DNA from: Pomacea canaliculata
Lineage: Eukaryota; Mollusca; Gastropoda; Architaenioglossa; Ampullariidae
DNA: 64,000 bases
Direction of reading: 5' to 3'
Assembly (NCBI RefSeq): GCF_003073045.1
Contig: NC_037595.1
Coordinates: 10,066,345-10,130,344, forward strand
A model generated the notes under the pieces. It was not told the DNA's origin and did not search any database. It was given only the letters and a program-made list of their open reading frames with translations. Each line of letters begins with the position of its first letter. Position 1 is the stretch's first letter. A program made the position numbers and the translations under genes. Positions 10,946-23,226 of this stretch are shown here, piece after piece.

Positions 10946-13100
10946 ATAGAATTGTCCTCAAGAGTGATACACAGGCAAAGACCATGACACCACCTAAGAT
11001 TGCAACGATAGTTTGGAACTATGAAAAACGGAGAAAACTGACTTACTTCTCGGTACTTTCTTTTAAAGTTCTGACTGTCATTGAAGTCTTTTTCCCTCCT
11101 TGGTTTTAGCTGGAGTCGTCTCCCTGACTTCGTAAAAGTCTGTTCTTTGATATATATATATCATGCTCCTCTGTCTTTTAAATGTAACCTAAAAGATTGT
11201 AGTAGTGATTTTTTTGTTAAAATACTTCCTGCTGCTTTCTTTGTCGTTCTTGTCTTCAACCCTGCATTGCAGCATTATATTAAATTTAGAAAGATTTTGT
11301 ATACGCATGTTGACTCGGAACCAGTGCCACCTACAATGTAACGACAAGTAATTACAAGGTTATGTTTGTATGGTGTTTATGTATTTTATGTTTGCTACAA
11401 ATTTGATGTATGTTATGCATTTTGTATGTACATTATATGTGTAAAATATGTATATATGTAATATAATGAATGTTCAGTACATCATTATGTACGCATTGAC
11501 ATGTGACACACTCAGCGTTCTGTTTTTCGGTACAGTCATTGTGTAACAACTGCATGCCTTAGACTAACCCTGTTAATCTTCATTGTGTAGATAACTGCGA
11601 GCTTCCCTGTTATAGATATGTTGGTCCCCCAGTGGCCGATCCTTTTGTTGCTGATGAGGTCTTGAAGCTTTGGTAAAATCCCCAAACCGTACAGTATTAC
11701 AGTATGTACCTGTGTTGACATTATACATGCTGTGAGACCGAGAGGTTACAATAAAAGAATGCCAGAAAAAATTAATTAAATTTAATGAACTAAATAATGG
11801 AAATCTCTCTTCCCTGCATCTGCTCTGTTAACTCTCTCCATTCTGTACGGTAGGTTTTTTTTTTCCTCCTTATATCTCTTTTTATATTTCTCTTTCCATC
11901 CATGGTGTCACTTATTGAGGACTGGTGCCGAACTATTTTGCGCCTGGGGTGATAGAGAGACGCTCATCCTCTCCAACTATCTCTCTCACTCTCTCACACA
12001 CACAAAACCACACACACATTCAACAATAAGCTTGTTTGTTCAGGTCATCAATGACCAACTTAAAATCTGACGATTAAGCATCGGCACCAACCCTGGCAAT
12101 ATAGCATCTTCCTCTCCAATGATAATACAAGCTCTCAGTGTCGGTGCCCACACACACACACTCCCTTTTCAGAATGTGTGCCCCTGACAATAATCTGTTT
12201 CGTCCAATTGTCAAACCGACTCTTATCACGTCTTAGAAACCTGATATTCAGTCTTAAAGTTCATACAGGATTAAAACATCTTTTAAGTCATGCTTATGGC
12301 TTATATCACATGCTGCCCATGTCTGTTTTTCTGTGCTTTCTGTCTTTTAAAAAATGTTCTGATTCCCTCCCACCTAAAATCTGCGATTTCTTCTTCTTTT
12401 AAAATTTTCTTTCCGTTCTTCCATCGTCGTTTGTTGACTGGTTGTGCAATTCTGCCTCTCTGATAAGACTGTCAGGGTTTAAATCAATCTACCGCTGTCT
12501 CCTTCATCGTTCGACAAATCAGGCAAAGAGAGCATTGGGCCTCTTGTCTATTAATTTCTTGATCCCAACTGACCCCAGCCGCTCTGAGCCTGGCCAAGTC
12601 GATAGCTATTAGGTCTTTAGAGAGACTAAGCAAACTATTAACATTTCGTAGCACCAATGGATAAACCTTTTATTCTACCTACCTTTTCACATAAGAAGTA
12701 CACGGGGGTTAAAAATATCCTCAAACTCACCAGTTATTTTCAGAGACTACCAATAAACATGGCCGCTGTTAGTGGTGTGAGGAGAAGCGTCTGCTGATAC
12801 AGAAACGTGGTTATCGTCTGCAATAAGAATTTATAATTATCGTCTGCTATTCCTGGTACAAGAATAAGAAAAAATCATGATAAGTACTTTGACAAGGAAC
12901 GATATCTAAATTTATTTTATAGATATTAATACTTCGCCAGGTCGCCAAATCTAATTCAAGGGAAACCACTCGTCTTCACTTAATCACTGGTAGGAGTTAT
13001 GGGAAATGACCGCTGCCAAAATTCTAAAAATAAACTTAAAATATTCTTTAGCATATTCTAAAACTTCCTTCAAAGTTTTTCACACACACATATTAAAAAG
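10946..13100. repeat. Tandem array unit R3 (partial, interrupted)
   Basis: R3 begins at the same junction as R1 and R2 and follows R2 to about 12545. There a foreign ~350-bp stretch intervenes, and R2-like sequence resumes at about 12905 (tttatagatattaatacttcgcc). It then stops at 13100, where cacacacacatattaaa runs into unrelated sequence. R3 lacks both the hAT copy and the MITE: its ccttagac site at about 11557-11566 is empty. Confidence 0.85.
12560..12903. mobile_element. Insertion of about 345 bp in R3, unclassified
   Basis: R2 reads gacttgtctattaattttatagatatt without interruption, whereas R3 has about 345 bp of extra sequence between tattaattt and the resumed tttatagatatt. Most of this extra sequence is also present, inverted, in the right arm at about 61330-61680, so the insertion predates the inverted duplication. 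No terminal repeats or coding potential were recognised. Confidence 0.5.
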
Positions 13101-13889
13101 TGGGGGTAATGGACGTATTCTTTTTGTACACGCTAGACTGTGTGGAAACAAGGAAACATGCAATATCCCCGAATGTGTGTGTACGTGAAAAAGAGATGAT
13201 TGACAATTAATTGTTGTGTAGACTATTTCTCAATTATCGTGTTCCTTATTTGTTTACTGCTGATCTTATATAATCCCCCACACCCCTCCCAAAAAAAATC
13301 TCTCAACTTCATGGCGATCACCGGCCAAAATCTTAAACGAGTATTGGAATGGAGGAAAGGGGAGAGAGAGAGAAAAAAAAGTCGAGAGTGGCTGGTGGAT
13401 GGTACTGGTAGCCAGGACTGGGGATCGAGGGGGTAAGAAAAATTAACATGAATACTGTGGGTGGAAAATTCACGTTAACAAACTGCTAATGTGCTTTAGA
13501 GAGCAGCGGTATCTGACTCCCTGCCCACTCGATCACCTACTCTCCGGCGATGGTCAGAGCGCGAGGATCGATGACAGCATTGTTGCTGCTTCCGACGCCA
13601 GCAAAACAAGGTTCGTGTTACTTCTTTGATTAAAGTACTACAGCCCCCGTCTTCCTTCTAGGCCGTCGACCTCTCAAATATCACATTCTGTTGTGCTGAC
13701 TCAAGCTTTTACTTAAGATCGACTTTCTTCCGCCTTGATCAACCAGCCAATAGTTATATTCTCCAGCTTTTTTGTTATTCAGTAGATCGCTTTCATCAAA
13801 ATGGTTTTTTTTATACTTCTTTGAAGCTTGTTGATGTTTCTCGATAAACTTAATTTGGGGTAATCTGTAATGCGCGAAAAGAACGCGCC

Positions 13890-13976
13890 AGTGTGTGTGT
13901 GTGTGTGTTTGTGTGTCTGCATGTTTTTTTGTATTTGTATGTGTGTCTGTGTGTTTGTGGTCTGTGTGTGTGGTCG
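13890..13976 (+). repeat. Impure (GT)n microsatellite
   Basis: Runs of gtgtgt interrupted by ttt and ctgc. The mirrored (CA)-rich tract is in the right arm at about 60284-60364. Short open frames here read as Cys/Val repeats and are not coding. Confidence 0.8.
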
Positions 13977-14764
13977 CTTCCCTTACTGAGTTACGCATAT
14001 CACGGATTTATATTTATACGCGTCTGTACACAGATGGCACGTTGTTGCCCTCCGTTGACGTCCATAATCTGGGTCAACCACCTGAAACTGCACGCGGTGT
14101 ATATATATATACACTAAGACATAAAAGAAAGAAATTTTTCACGCATGACACAGCGACTTTCCTCCTCTAACCTCGGCTGAAATAAATCCACATCTCAAAT
14201 CAAATCAGGATATATACCTCCAATGCGTGGTAAGATGCAAACATCTGTTTACTCACACCTTGTTATTCAAGTTGTTATTCAAGCTATTTTTGTCCACCTT
14301 GTTCTCAATGGACTTGTGTAACAACTACGCCGCTGTTGAACATTACCATGAAATTCGAACCTGCAAATCTGTTGTTGTATTTTTGTGTATGTTTGTGTGG
14401 GTGCAAAAGTACCTAAAATATGTTTAAAATCTATCTGCACGGTAACTATAAGTTAATATCTCTTCTAAACTAATCGTTGACGATAATTCCGTACCTGTGG
14501 GTACTGCCTCAAGACCCTCGGTGTACCACATTCATTTATTGACAATTGTAACTTAACGCCTGACAGCTAAATATATACATCTGCTCGCCTAATCCACATC
14601 TCACCCGCATGGGTAGACGGTGTCTAACACGAAAAGGCAAAGGTCAAGGGCTACGTCTCTATACCGATCATGTGATCGAATTTGCATGAGGCCTGGGTCA
14701 ATGCCCGAGATAGTCGGCTTACACTTTTGGAGAAGAGAATGGGGTCGATCCCGAACTTGTGTAA

Positions 14765-14945
14765 CTGGACTACTTGCAGACGATTTTTTCCCCAGTGAAC
14801 TACTAAATCGAGGCTGTTGTGTGCATAGTTTCCAGTTTAGTCACATTTATTGTTAAGGCTTGCCGAGACTAACAGCGGAGAACTTCCCAAGAGGTTAAGC
14901 GTTGGTCTCGGCAGACAGACAGCAGTCCACTTACACACATTTGTA
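14765..14945 (+). repeat. Dispersed ~175-bp repeat with a strong hairpin, copy A
   Basis: This segment is found again in direct orientation at about 53765-53935, outside the inverted repeat, and inverted in the right arm at about 59290-59475. It contains the hairpin 14861-14913: outer stem tgccgagactaac / gttggtctcggca (13 bp with one G-T pair), an inner aacttc/gaggtt stem and a ccaa loop. Family unknown; it could be a MITE or SINE fragment, or a structured RNA. Confidence 0.6.
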
Positions 14946-16088
14946 GTTTAATTAACAGCATGTCCTTCTGTTGGTGAGACTAGAGAAGCAGGTATACGAG
15001 GTTTCACAAATCGTTTGTTTTGAAACAAATAAACGAAAGGCATTGCAGCTGAAATTTACTTTCTTTAATTCTTTCACTCTTTGTTTCATTCCTTCACCTT
15101 TTCTTCCTCTTTTTTCCTTTATCTGTAAAATAGGATCGAGGAGGGGACAATAACTCGATGTTTTCTTTCTGGCAGGTCGTCATCAGTTCTTTTTGCGGAG
15201 CGGCAAGCGTTCAGAGTCGTATCCTTTTCAGCCCCTCCCACAATGCACACTGTTTGAATTCACGCTGAAGCGGATCTACGGCTTCTGATACACTCCTTGA
15301 CCTCCATGGCCTAAATTGCATTTTTTTAAAAATTGTCAGTCTATTTCTACAGACGTATGCACAAACTTTTAAACGATTCTTGCTTTTTCAAAAAAAAAAA
15401 AAAAAAAAAAACAACCCTGTGTTCCCTGTATGTCCTAAAGTTGTGTTGGAAAGCAGGAAGAGAGAAAAGGTGTGTGTGCTCGTGCGCGTCCGTGTGTGCT
15501 CACTTGAGTATGTATTTGGATGTGCGTGTGTGTTTTTTTTTTATAGGTGTATGTTTTTCTGTGCCTGGGTTTCTGTGTGTGCGTGGGCGCTTATGTATAA
15601 GCAGCATCAGTTTGAGGTCAGAGCACTCATCTAGAGCAAGCGCTCTGGTCGCACACAATTCCACCAAAATAAAGAAGAAATTAAAATAAAGACGGTAAAA
15701 CTAGTTTCACTGCAAAACAAATTCTAACTTTAGGCTAAAATTGCTTTGCTTAATCGGCTGTTTTAATAAATCTCTCGCAATAACACCTCTAAAATGAGCT
15801 CCTCTTACCCCTTTTCCATACCCGTGAAGTTCTCCTTCCTCACCCACCCACACACACGTGACCTCTTCTTCCTCACTAGACAAGCCTGTAACTCACCCTG
15901 CTAACAAGTTATGAGGGAAATCTTTCGACCGAAACTGGAAATATCTTCCTTTGTGAGGGGTGAAGTAGGTTTTCTCTCTAAAAAATCGTTTGTTGGACAC
16001 AGCCGGAGAATCGTGTTAGGCTTGTGTAGGTGCGTGGTCTACGTGCCAATAAAGTTTGTAACCTCTCACAAGGACAGAAACTCTAGAC

Positions 16089-16460
16089 CAGGGGTCTCAA
16101 ACTCATATTAGCATGTGGGCCGCAGTGGAAAGTAACAGCCAGTCAGCGGGCCGCACCACGAAAACAAAATGTTTTTTCATTTAAATTTTACGAACACTAC
16201 TGTCACTGCAGTTAAATGCTAAACCGATAAAGTTTTTATAATTATTAATTACATTTAGTGTAGTTTATTACATGCCACAGGCAGTTTAGTTTATTAAAAT
16301 AGTTGGACGTTGTATCTGTCACTAATAACGGGGGTAATTTTCACTGCGGGAGTTAATCACCAAGCACAACATACATATACACCGCGGACGTGGCCGAGGG
16401 CCGCACAAAAATGTTTCGCGGGCCGCATTCGGCCCGCGGGCCGCGTGTTTGAGACCCCTG
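16089..16460. mobile_element. hAT MITE (372 bp), left-arm specific
   Basis: A perfect 8-bp duplication, ctctagac, lies at 16081-16088 and 16461-16468. Terminal inverted repeats are caggggtctcaaac and gtttgagacccctg, with GC-rich subterminal blocks (gggccgc near both ends, cggcccgcgggccgc at the right). The homologous position in the right arm (58148-58155, gtctagag) has a single uninterrupted copy of the target, so that arm is the empty site. There is no transposase; the element is non-autonomous. Confidence 0.93.
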
Positions 16461-18568
16461 CTCTAGACGAAACACCCAGCTCCAGGAGACGTCCAACACC
16501 CTCGTCTAGTGGTGCAGGACTACTGGTAGCTACAAGCCCTAGTTACACAAACCCCTGATAAACTCATATACACTCTTTCTCTGTCACTGACAAATAAATA
16601 CTCAAGGGAACACAATTAAAGAGACGCGGGCGCGCGCACACACACACACAAAACTTATATATATATAGTTTACTCTGGAGGGGACATACACAGTTTATGA
16701 ATGTATTGTGAGTGCTCCCCCCCACCCGGACCAAAAGCCTGTATCAGCAAACATTATCTTTTCATGTCCCATTGTCTTGCATCGTATCACTCTATCCTGG
16801 TCTGCTTGTCCACGGGTACAACTGAAGACGATGTAACAACACTCAGCCCACTGTCTATGAGACCGATCGACGGTCTGTTTACAGATTGTACTCCGAACAA
16901 TGCTCTTCATTGTATCCATGAACTCCTCTTCTATATTTCTCTCCCTAAACTTACACACACTCTCTCTCTCCTTTCTGTGTTAGTCGTCATGAAGCAGCGG
17001 TAAGATAATCGCATCTTTGTACCACATGATCCTGGATCGGAAACAGACCTAAGAGATTATTGGCTGATACTCCAGATACTCATCAGTGCTTATTGCCGTT
17101 GACACCGTGCGAGACTTAAATTATGAATCGTCACACATCAACTCTGACACTGCTAATCTCTCCACAGAAAGATATCACAAACCGCTTAAAAACACCACTT
17201 GGTAATGTGGCAGTTGTGGGTGTCCTTAAGTCGGGGACTGAATACATTGTAAATCAGAGTAAGCTTATATGTAAACGCACGCATGTGTTTGTGTTCTTGG
17301 TGTGTTGTGGTGTTTATTTATCCCACATAGAGAGAGTGTGTGTAATGGAGAGAATATACCTGTGCGTTTGCGAGCGTGATACCTAGAAAATGTGCGCGTG
17401 CATGAGACAGAAAGAGAGTGGGAGTTGATGTGTCACTACCCGGTCACGCGTGAGAGATAGAGAGAGAGGTGCCGCACGCGTGAGTGTGGAGGTAGTGACA
17501 AACATTTTGCGTGCACGAGTGTGTGGATGTGTGTGTGTGTGAGAGATGAGAGGAAAGAGAAAGTGAGTTTGTGTCACTGTCCACCGCTGACCTGTGACAT
17601 TCACTCATCACTGATGTCATCCCCTTCCCTCCACCTACATCAGCAGCGTCCATGCTGTGAGCTCACCATGAATCATCATTCAGTCCATTTCCTATAGTAA
17701 CCAGTGTATACTTCACTACAGGATCTTTTGAACCGGACCAAAACTGTTCGAAAGTGTGCTACTGTGAGACATATTTATATGCTAGTCATTAAAAATGCGA
17801 TTACGATGTCCGTAATCACATAAATGTCAGGTCCGGTCGTTCTCTCAAGTCCTTAACAGTTCTCAGTTCGCTGCATCATCTTACACGGTAACACATTAAA
17901 GTTGTGAGTTGTGGGTGTGAATCGAAGACGAACGGTCAAAATTCTACAATGAAAATCGATATCTTTAATATGCAAATCCTCCAGTTTACGTGGTGTTTGT
18001 TTTTCACACCTGGTCGTTGTCCATTCTATCGCGTTTGTTATATTTATCAACGCAAGAACTGTTACTGTTTTCTTATTAAATTTAAACTGCTCAAGGTCTT
18101 GCAAAAGATAATTATGAAGCAATATCATTTGAAATGGTCGAAAACAAATAAAACTGGTTTTGTCAATAACATCACTATTTTAGCACCAGACTGTAGCTGC
18201 CCTGACCCGCAAGCACTGGTCCGTTCGTTGTGTTTTTAAGCGCATTCATGCATCACTTTATGCGTGCACGGTGGAGTTGATGATGTAAGGCTGTGCGCGG
18301 GTTTCGTCTGTGAGAGCGTGTGTGTGAACGCGCTCGTCTTGTGTTTTTGTGAGTGCGTCCCGAGTCTTTTGTATGTCCGTGTGTGAATATGTATGTTCAT
18401 GTATATGTATGTGTGCATGCGTATAGTGACCCGTCACCACGGAATGAGTCTATAACTCGCCACAGAGCAGTTTGTTCGCAGGACCACAGACAGGTGATAA
18501 AGGCACACATCAGATGCCAACAGCCATCAACACCACCACAATTCAAACCTTTACCTCACTCATTTTAG

Positions 18569-18668
18569 NNNNNNNNNNNNNNNNNNNNNNNNNNNNNNNN
18601 NNNNNNNNNNNNNNNNNNNNNNNNNNNNNNNNNNNNNNNNNNNNNNNNNNNNNNNNNNNNNNNNNNNN
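18569..18668. other. Assembly gap (100 N)
   Basis: Exactly 100 N, the conventional length for a scaffold gap of unknown size. The left inverted-repeat arm runs right up to the gap, and sequence after it (18669 on) does not match the sequence preceding the right arm, so the arm boundary is hidden in the gap. Confidence 0.98.
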
Positions 18669-21497
18669 GGAGAATACAATTTTCTGATGAAGACTACGTG
18701 CGTATCCCTGGACATCACCATAGCATGCTTGATTATATGTAGGTTACTCTTTAGCTGAAACCTTTGGCCAGGATAGCCCTGTGCATGTACGTTTACCTGG
18801 GTGGACATGCAGGCATCTAATTTCTGTGTTATCTCAGAGAAGTCGAGTGTATACATTTAGGTTTGTTTTTCGGTTGTCATCTATCACATAAGCTATGTCC
18901 AACTCGCCATTCATTCCTCCTACCGCACAAGAGGCAAGCCCGTTCAAAGCGTACCCCCATAGCACATGTTGGCTGCGAATGGTTTCCAGCGAGCGGGTAG
19001 CCTAGGGATTGCTGCTGTACAGTTTTCTTGGGTTGTTACTCGTGGACTTTCCTCGATTTGTCATGTTCTGGTGTTGCACATCGTCAGCTCAAAGACCGTT
19101 TTATGATCAACACACCTGAACTCTACGTACCACCCTCGATATGCCCTCTCCTACAGTATATATGAAGCGCCACAAGAGGGTTATCGTCTGCGTGCTGAAC
19201 ACGTCCTGGCATCACGGTCACCATGTCAGAACATAGCAGACACAAAATTGAATGCCACTAACGTACAATCTTTGCCTGCTGCTTCGGTACTCAGACCATT
19301 TATCCACACCATTAACTTCTAGACGACCGCCAAAGTACATAATTACGCTTTCAGTTTAGCGTACAACACAAGAAGAAAGAGAAACGATTGTGAACTCTCG
19401 TGTTGACATGAGTATTCGGGACGAATAACGAAGACGTATCAACAAGTCTTTAGATAATTTGTATGTGTTTTCACGTTTTATTGGTCGTGGGAAGTGGAGA
19501 ACAGGTTTTTGCCCCTTATCCCAGAAGTAACTAAAGTAAAAAAAAAAATAAATTTATTGAAATTCTAAATTGTTGATTTCTAAAATTTTATCCGTGTACC
19601 CGATATTACAACTACTAAGTGGTTTCAATATCCTGACATCCTACATCATCCGAACAAGCTTACGAAACTGTTCTCGCAAGCAGCAGAGTCGATATAATGT
19701 CCATGATTAATCCAGTGATGATGAGCGGAAAATGAAGGCAGACTCCAATACACACCACCCACACCACATCACCCACACCCCCAAACAAAAACACACCCGG
19801 AGGAGCATTCGTGATTTGACAGAATCACATCTGAGCAGATGGTATTGGGAGGCAGCATGTACTTAAGAGATAAACTCTCTGCAGTGGCTAAACATATTAA
19901 ATGCCGTGGATATTGGACAGACAGTATTCGTTCTAAGAAGACAGCGGCTGGAAGTGATTGTCATCGTAGTAAATCCTCTAGTTATAAGGCTGTAAAACAG
20001 TGGGAGTCAAGAAGGAAACAGAATATTAGATGAGTTGAATAGTTAAAGTACTGTAACTATCAGGCCATGCGCAAGAGGAAGTTTGGAAAATCATTGAATG
20101 AAAGTACTAGTGGAGTGAACACCTATATGTTTGGTACTGTTCATCTAAAGTGCCCGAAGTCACACAGTATCGAGTCATTCTTGTACTTCCATTTCTTAAA
20201 AAAGTGGTCATCGAATTTCCGCGACACCTATATCACCCCACCTCCAGATCTATCTAAAATATACTGAAACAAATTCAGTTGACGTTCCTAACTCTCACTT
20301 CTGTTCTTTGAATCCGACACACCAAATACACAAGACATTTATAATAACGCAGTACGAGGAAAAGTTTATCTACCGTTCCCAAACGGACCAGAAGGTATTA
20401 TACATCGAAACACCAGACCATACACTCGCAACCGACGCACACTATCGGCCTATCACTCTAATATCTATAAAGAAACACAACAATCCAGATCATATCTTTA
20501 ACAAAAACCTAAACCAACACAAAAACCACAACACACTAAATATAACAATCTCATCTAATAAATACTCTTTCTAACTATTGAGCTTACTACAGGCTATAAT
20601 AAAAACATAAAAAATAACTAAAGTAAATAATCCGAGCTAATTATTTACAAAACAAAAATACACAGAAGAGGAGGAAGGGGAAAATGTATACCTCACCACT
20701 GAAGGACAAGGAAAGAGGGGGCAAAATTTGAAACCAGGAATTATGCCGAATATAGATATATTACACCAGCAAGAAGCCGCATCTATCTCCTTCAACTAGA
20801 TGGAAATGTACACACCACACAGTATAACAATACTGTTACCAGTGTTCGAGGTACATCCACACTACAATTTATATATCATAAAATGTTGTGATTATTGTAA
20901 GTCAGCGTTTCAATTTCTCGCGCACAATTACTAGTCCGTGCAGGGGGCGATGAAGACTTAAGCTTGAAGGTGACGGATTAACCAACGAAGAAAGTATGAA
21001 ATATGTCATTTGAGTATCACTAGCAAGCAATGATAAATCAAGTAGAAGTTCGTCCAGAAAGTATTTCCCCCCCCCCCAATAAAAACACAAAAAAACAAAC
21101 AAAAAAAACAACACAAAAAAACAAACAAACAAAAAACAAAACAACAAACAAAAAAAAAAAACAAAAAAACCAAAACAAAAACAAACAAAACAAAAAAAAA
21201 ACATTCGCCATTGCCCACCAGTCCCTCGCCTACCTACCACACGCATACATTTCCAATCACCACCTCCCGCAAAGATCCCAATTTATTTTGACATTATCGA
21301 AGAAAATAGCAAATTTGAAATCTATAATGCAATACTGAGAATTCATATGAGTTTTAGGGTTTTAATTAGGCATACTATATATATATATGTTTGCTACGGT
21401 AATTACTGGCATTAAACTGTCGCTTGAGGTATTAGTTTGTTCAAAAAGTGAGTTCACAGCTTGATGCACATCCTGGTGACACAGACGGGGGAGGGAT

Positions 21498-21540
21498 TTG
21501 TGTTTTACGCCGAGCCAGCAGCGAGGCTATATATCATGAC
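21498..21540 (-). repeat. SINE 3' core fragment
   Basis: The segment tgttttacgccgagccagca and onward through ctatatatcatg matches, with few changes, segments at 32181-32224, 34466-34506 and (inverted) 48958-49000. These appear to be the shared core or tail of one SINE superfamily. Confidence 0.5.
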
Positions 21541-23184
21541 ATACCAATCCGCAGATGTAAATAGATGCCTGGATGACAGAGAAGATCCGAGAAGATAAAG
21601 ATTAATACATAGTTATATAAGTCAAAAGAGGTTAAAAAAGGAAAAGACCTAAGACCAGAAGACCGGCAATTCAGTATGGCACAAGGATTCAGCATTTTAC
21701 CACAGGCAGAACGAACATAATTATTTTACCAACGAGGCTCTGCCACACAATGCGCAGACCTTTTTTTAACACTTAAAGAAAAAAAAAAAGTCGCTTACTT
21801 GATTGCCACCGAGCCATCTTATAAAAAAAAAAAAAGAAAAAAAAGAAAAAAAAAAAAAATGGGTCTAGTCCATACTGTCCAGTGGAAACTAGTTAGGTCA
21901 ATAGAAATAAGATACATATTAATAGGTTGACAGATGTGATTAAGGCACAGGGTTTTCTGTAAAAATATCTAAAATGCACGATGCTTCTCGTCTTCAAACA
22001 CGGTTTAGTACATCGTCACCACTAAACTTGTTGAAGCCATGAAGAGGTTCACTTTCGCTGCCACCACCTTCTGACTCGCAGAAACCAGTACAAAACCGTT
22101 CTAAGATGAGGAAAAGGTCGCTTGTGTAAGAAAGAGATGATTAGATGTTAAACTGATGACAGAATGAGAGTATTATGTGTCAAACCGATGGCCGAATGCT
22201 GATGGAGGCAAGGCAATCCTCGTCATGTTGGGGAGTTTGGCATCTGAAAAAGTTTTTATTTTTTAAAAAGTTCTGCTGAATTTAGAGATCGGTTACATCA
22301 GCTCATGCAATCTGAATAATTTTTTCTGCTAACCTTTTAGAACTAATCTGACATAAAGATGAGGTGATACAATCCCTCTCTACTAGTCCAATAAGGTTGA
22401 ATAAGCTTTTTCGGTATGCAGCTGAATTATTGGATCACATTCAGAGTAAACAACAGATACGCCTTACTCAAACGAAACCTGTCAACTATTTTTAATTACA
22501 ATTTTGTTTTTATTGTTTTAGTACCAAACACAGATGGTTATATCTATGACGCACAGTGTATCCCATTCATGTGTGTCTACATTATGTATCAAGTATATCC
22601 TCAAAAATAGAAAAACAGCACAACACTCATATATCTCTACCATCTTTTTCTCTCGAAACCACATCACAGTTAACAAAAATTAAATTAAAAGGAACTCCTA
22701 TTTCGTTCTCCATTTATAAATTAAAGATACACATTAAATTTCGCTGTACAACTAGAAGGATATTAATGCAATAACTTAAGCAAAACATGTATATCAGCCA
22801 ACCCCCTGGCATATTTATTTGTACCAGAGATGAACTCATCAGCAACAGCTAGTGTAAGCTAATTACACCACCACATACCAGCATCAGCTAGAGCATCACT
22901 TGTGTATTATGTCAGGGTGCATGATTGTGTCCTTGGACTCTAAATTCAGTAAACTCTGTCTTTAAATTTTGTTCTTGGTGTTTTTTCACGCAATTAAAGC
23001 ATTCAGTTCTACTGGCAAGATTTAAAGACCAACCTAAATGGTTTGAGTTTTGTGTGTGTTTGCAGATATTGGTGAATATAGGCGATATAAACTTAATCTG
23101 TAATTTTCAGCCTCCAAAACCATCCATTAATTAATTCTCCGCTAGTAAAGTACGCGATTCGCACCTGAGATCAACGAGCGCCGC

Positions 23185-23226
23185 TAACAGTGTACTACGT
23201 CACGTTAACAGTGTACTACGTCACGT
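23185..23226 (+). promoter_or_regulatory. Two perfect 21-bp repeats containing CRE-like sites
   Basis: The 21-bp unit taacagtgtactacgtcacg (plus one t) occurs twice in direct tandem (23185-23205 and 23206-23226). Each holds tacgtcac, a CREB/ATF-type site. It lies about 2.1 kb upstream of the receptor start codon, near GC-richer sequence, so it is a candidate promoter or enhancer for that gene. Function is inference. Confidence 0.35.

Larger units (their letters stand above)
11510..18568 (+). repeat. Left arm of a large inverted repeat (about 7 kb)
   Basis: This stretch is the reverse complement of 56081-63583 with high identity, checked by eye at many points: 11518-11562 with 63528-63583, 12640-12900 with 61330-61640, 13130-13200 with 61040-61140, 13500-13700 with 60570-60760, 15180-15300 with 58930-59080, and 18370-18560 with 56085-56260. 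Arm differences are small indels, one MITE present only here (16089-16460), and about 185 bp at 12405-12590 missing from the other arm. The arm ends at the assembly gap. Open frames are mostly simple-sequence or mirrored in both arms and are not called as genes. Confidence 0.9.

Noticed and set aside
13893..14170. Plus-strand frames of 74-91 residues, Cys/Val-rich
   Set aside because: They are translations of a GT microsatellite.
15333..15689. 118-residue frame, mirrored at 58544-58924 as 126 residues
   Set aside because: It contains a translated poly(A) tract and GT repeats; its presence in both arms follows from the duplication.
16695..16958. 87-residue minus frame, also open in the right arm (57688-57936)
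   Set aside because: No domain was recognised. The arms are too similar for shared openness to indicate selection.
20902..21246. 114-residue minus frame, Phe/Cys/Leu-rich, resembling a membrane protein
   Set aside because: It is the antisense translation of an A/C-rich low-complexity tract.
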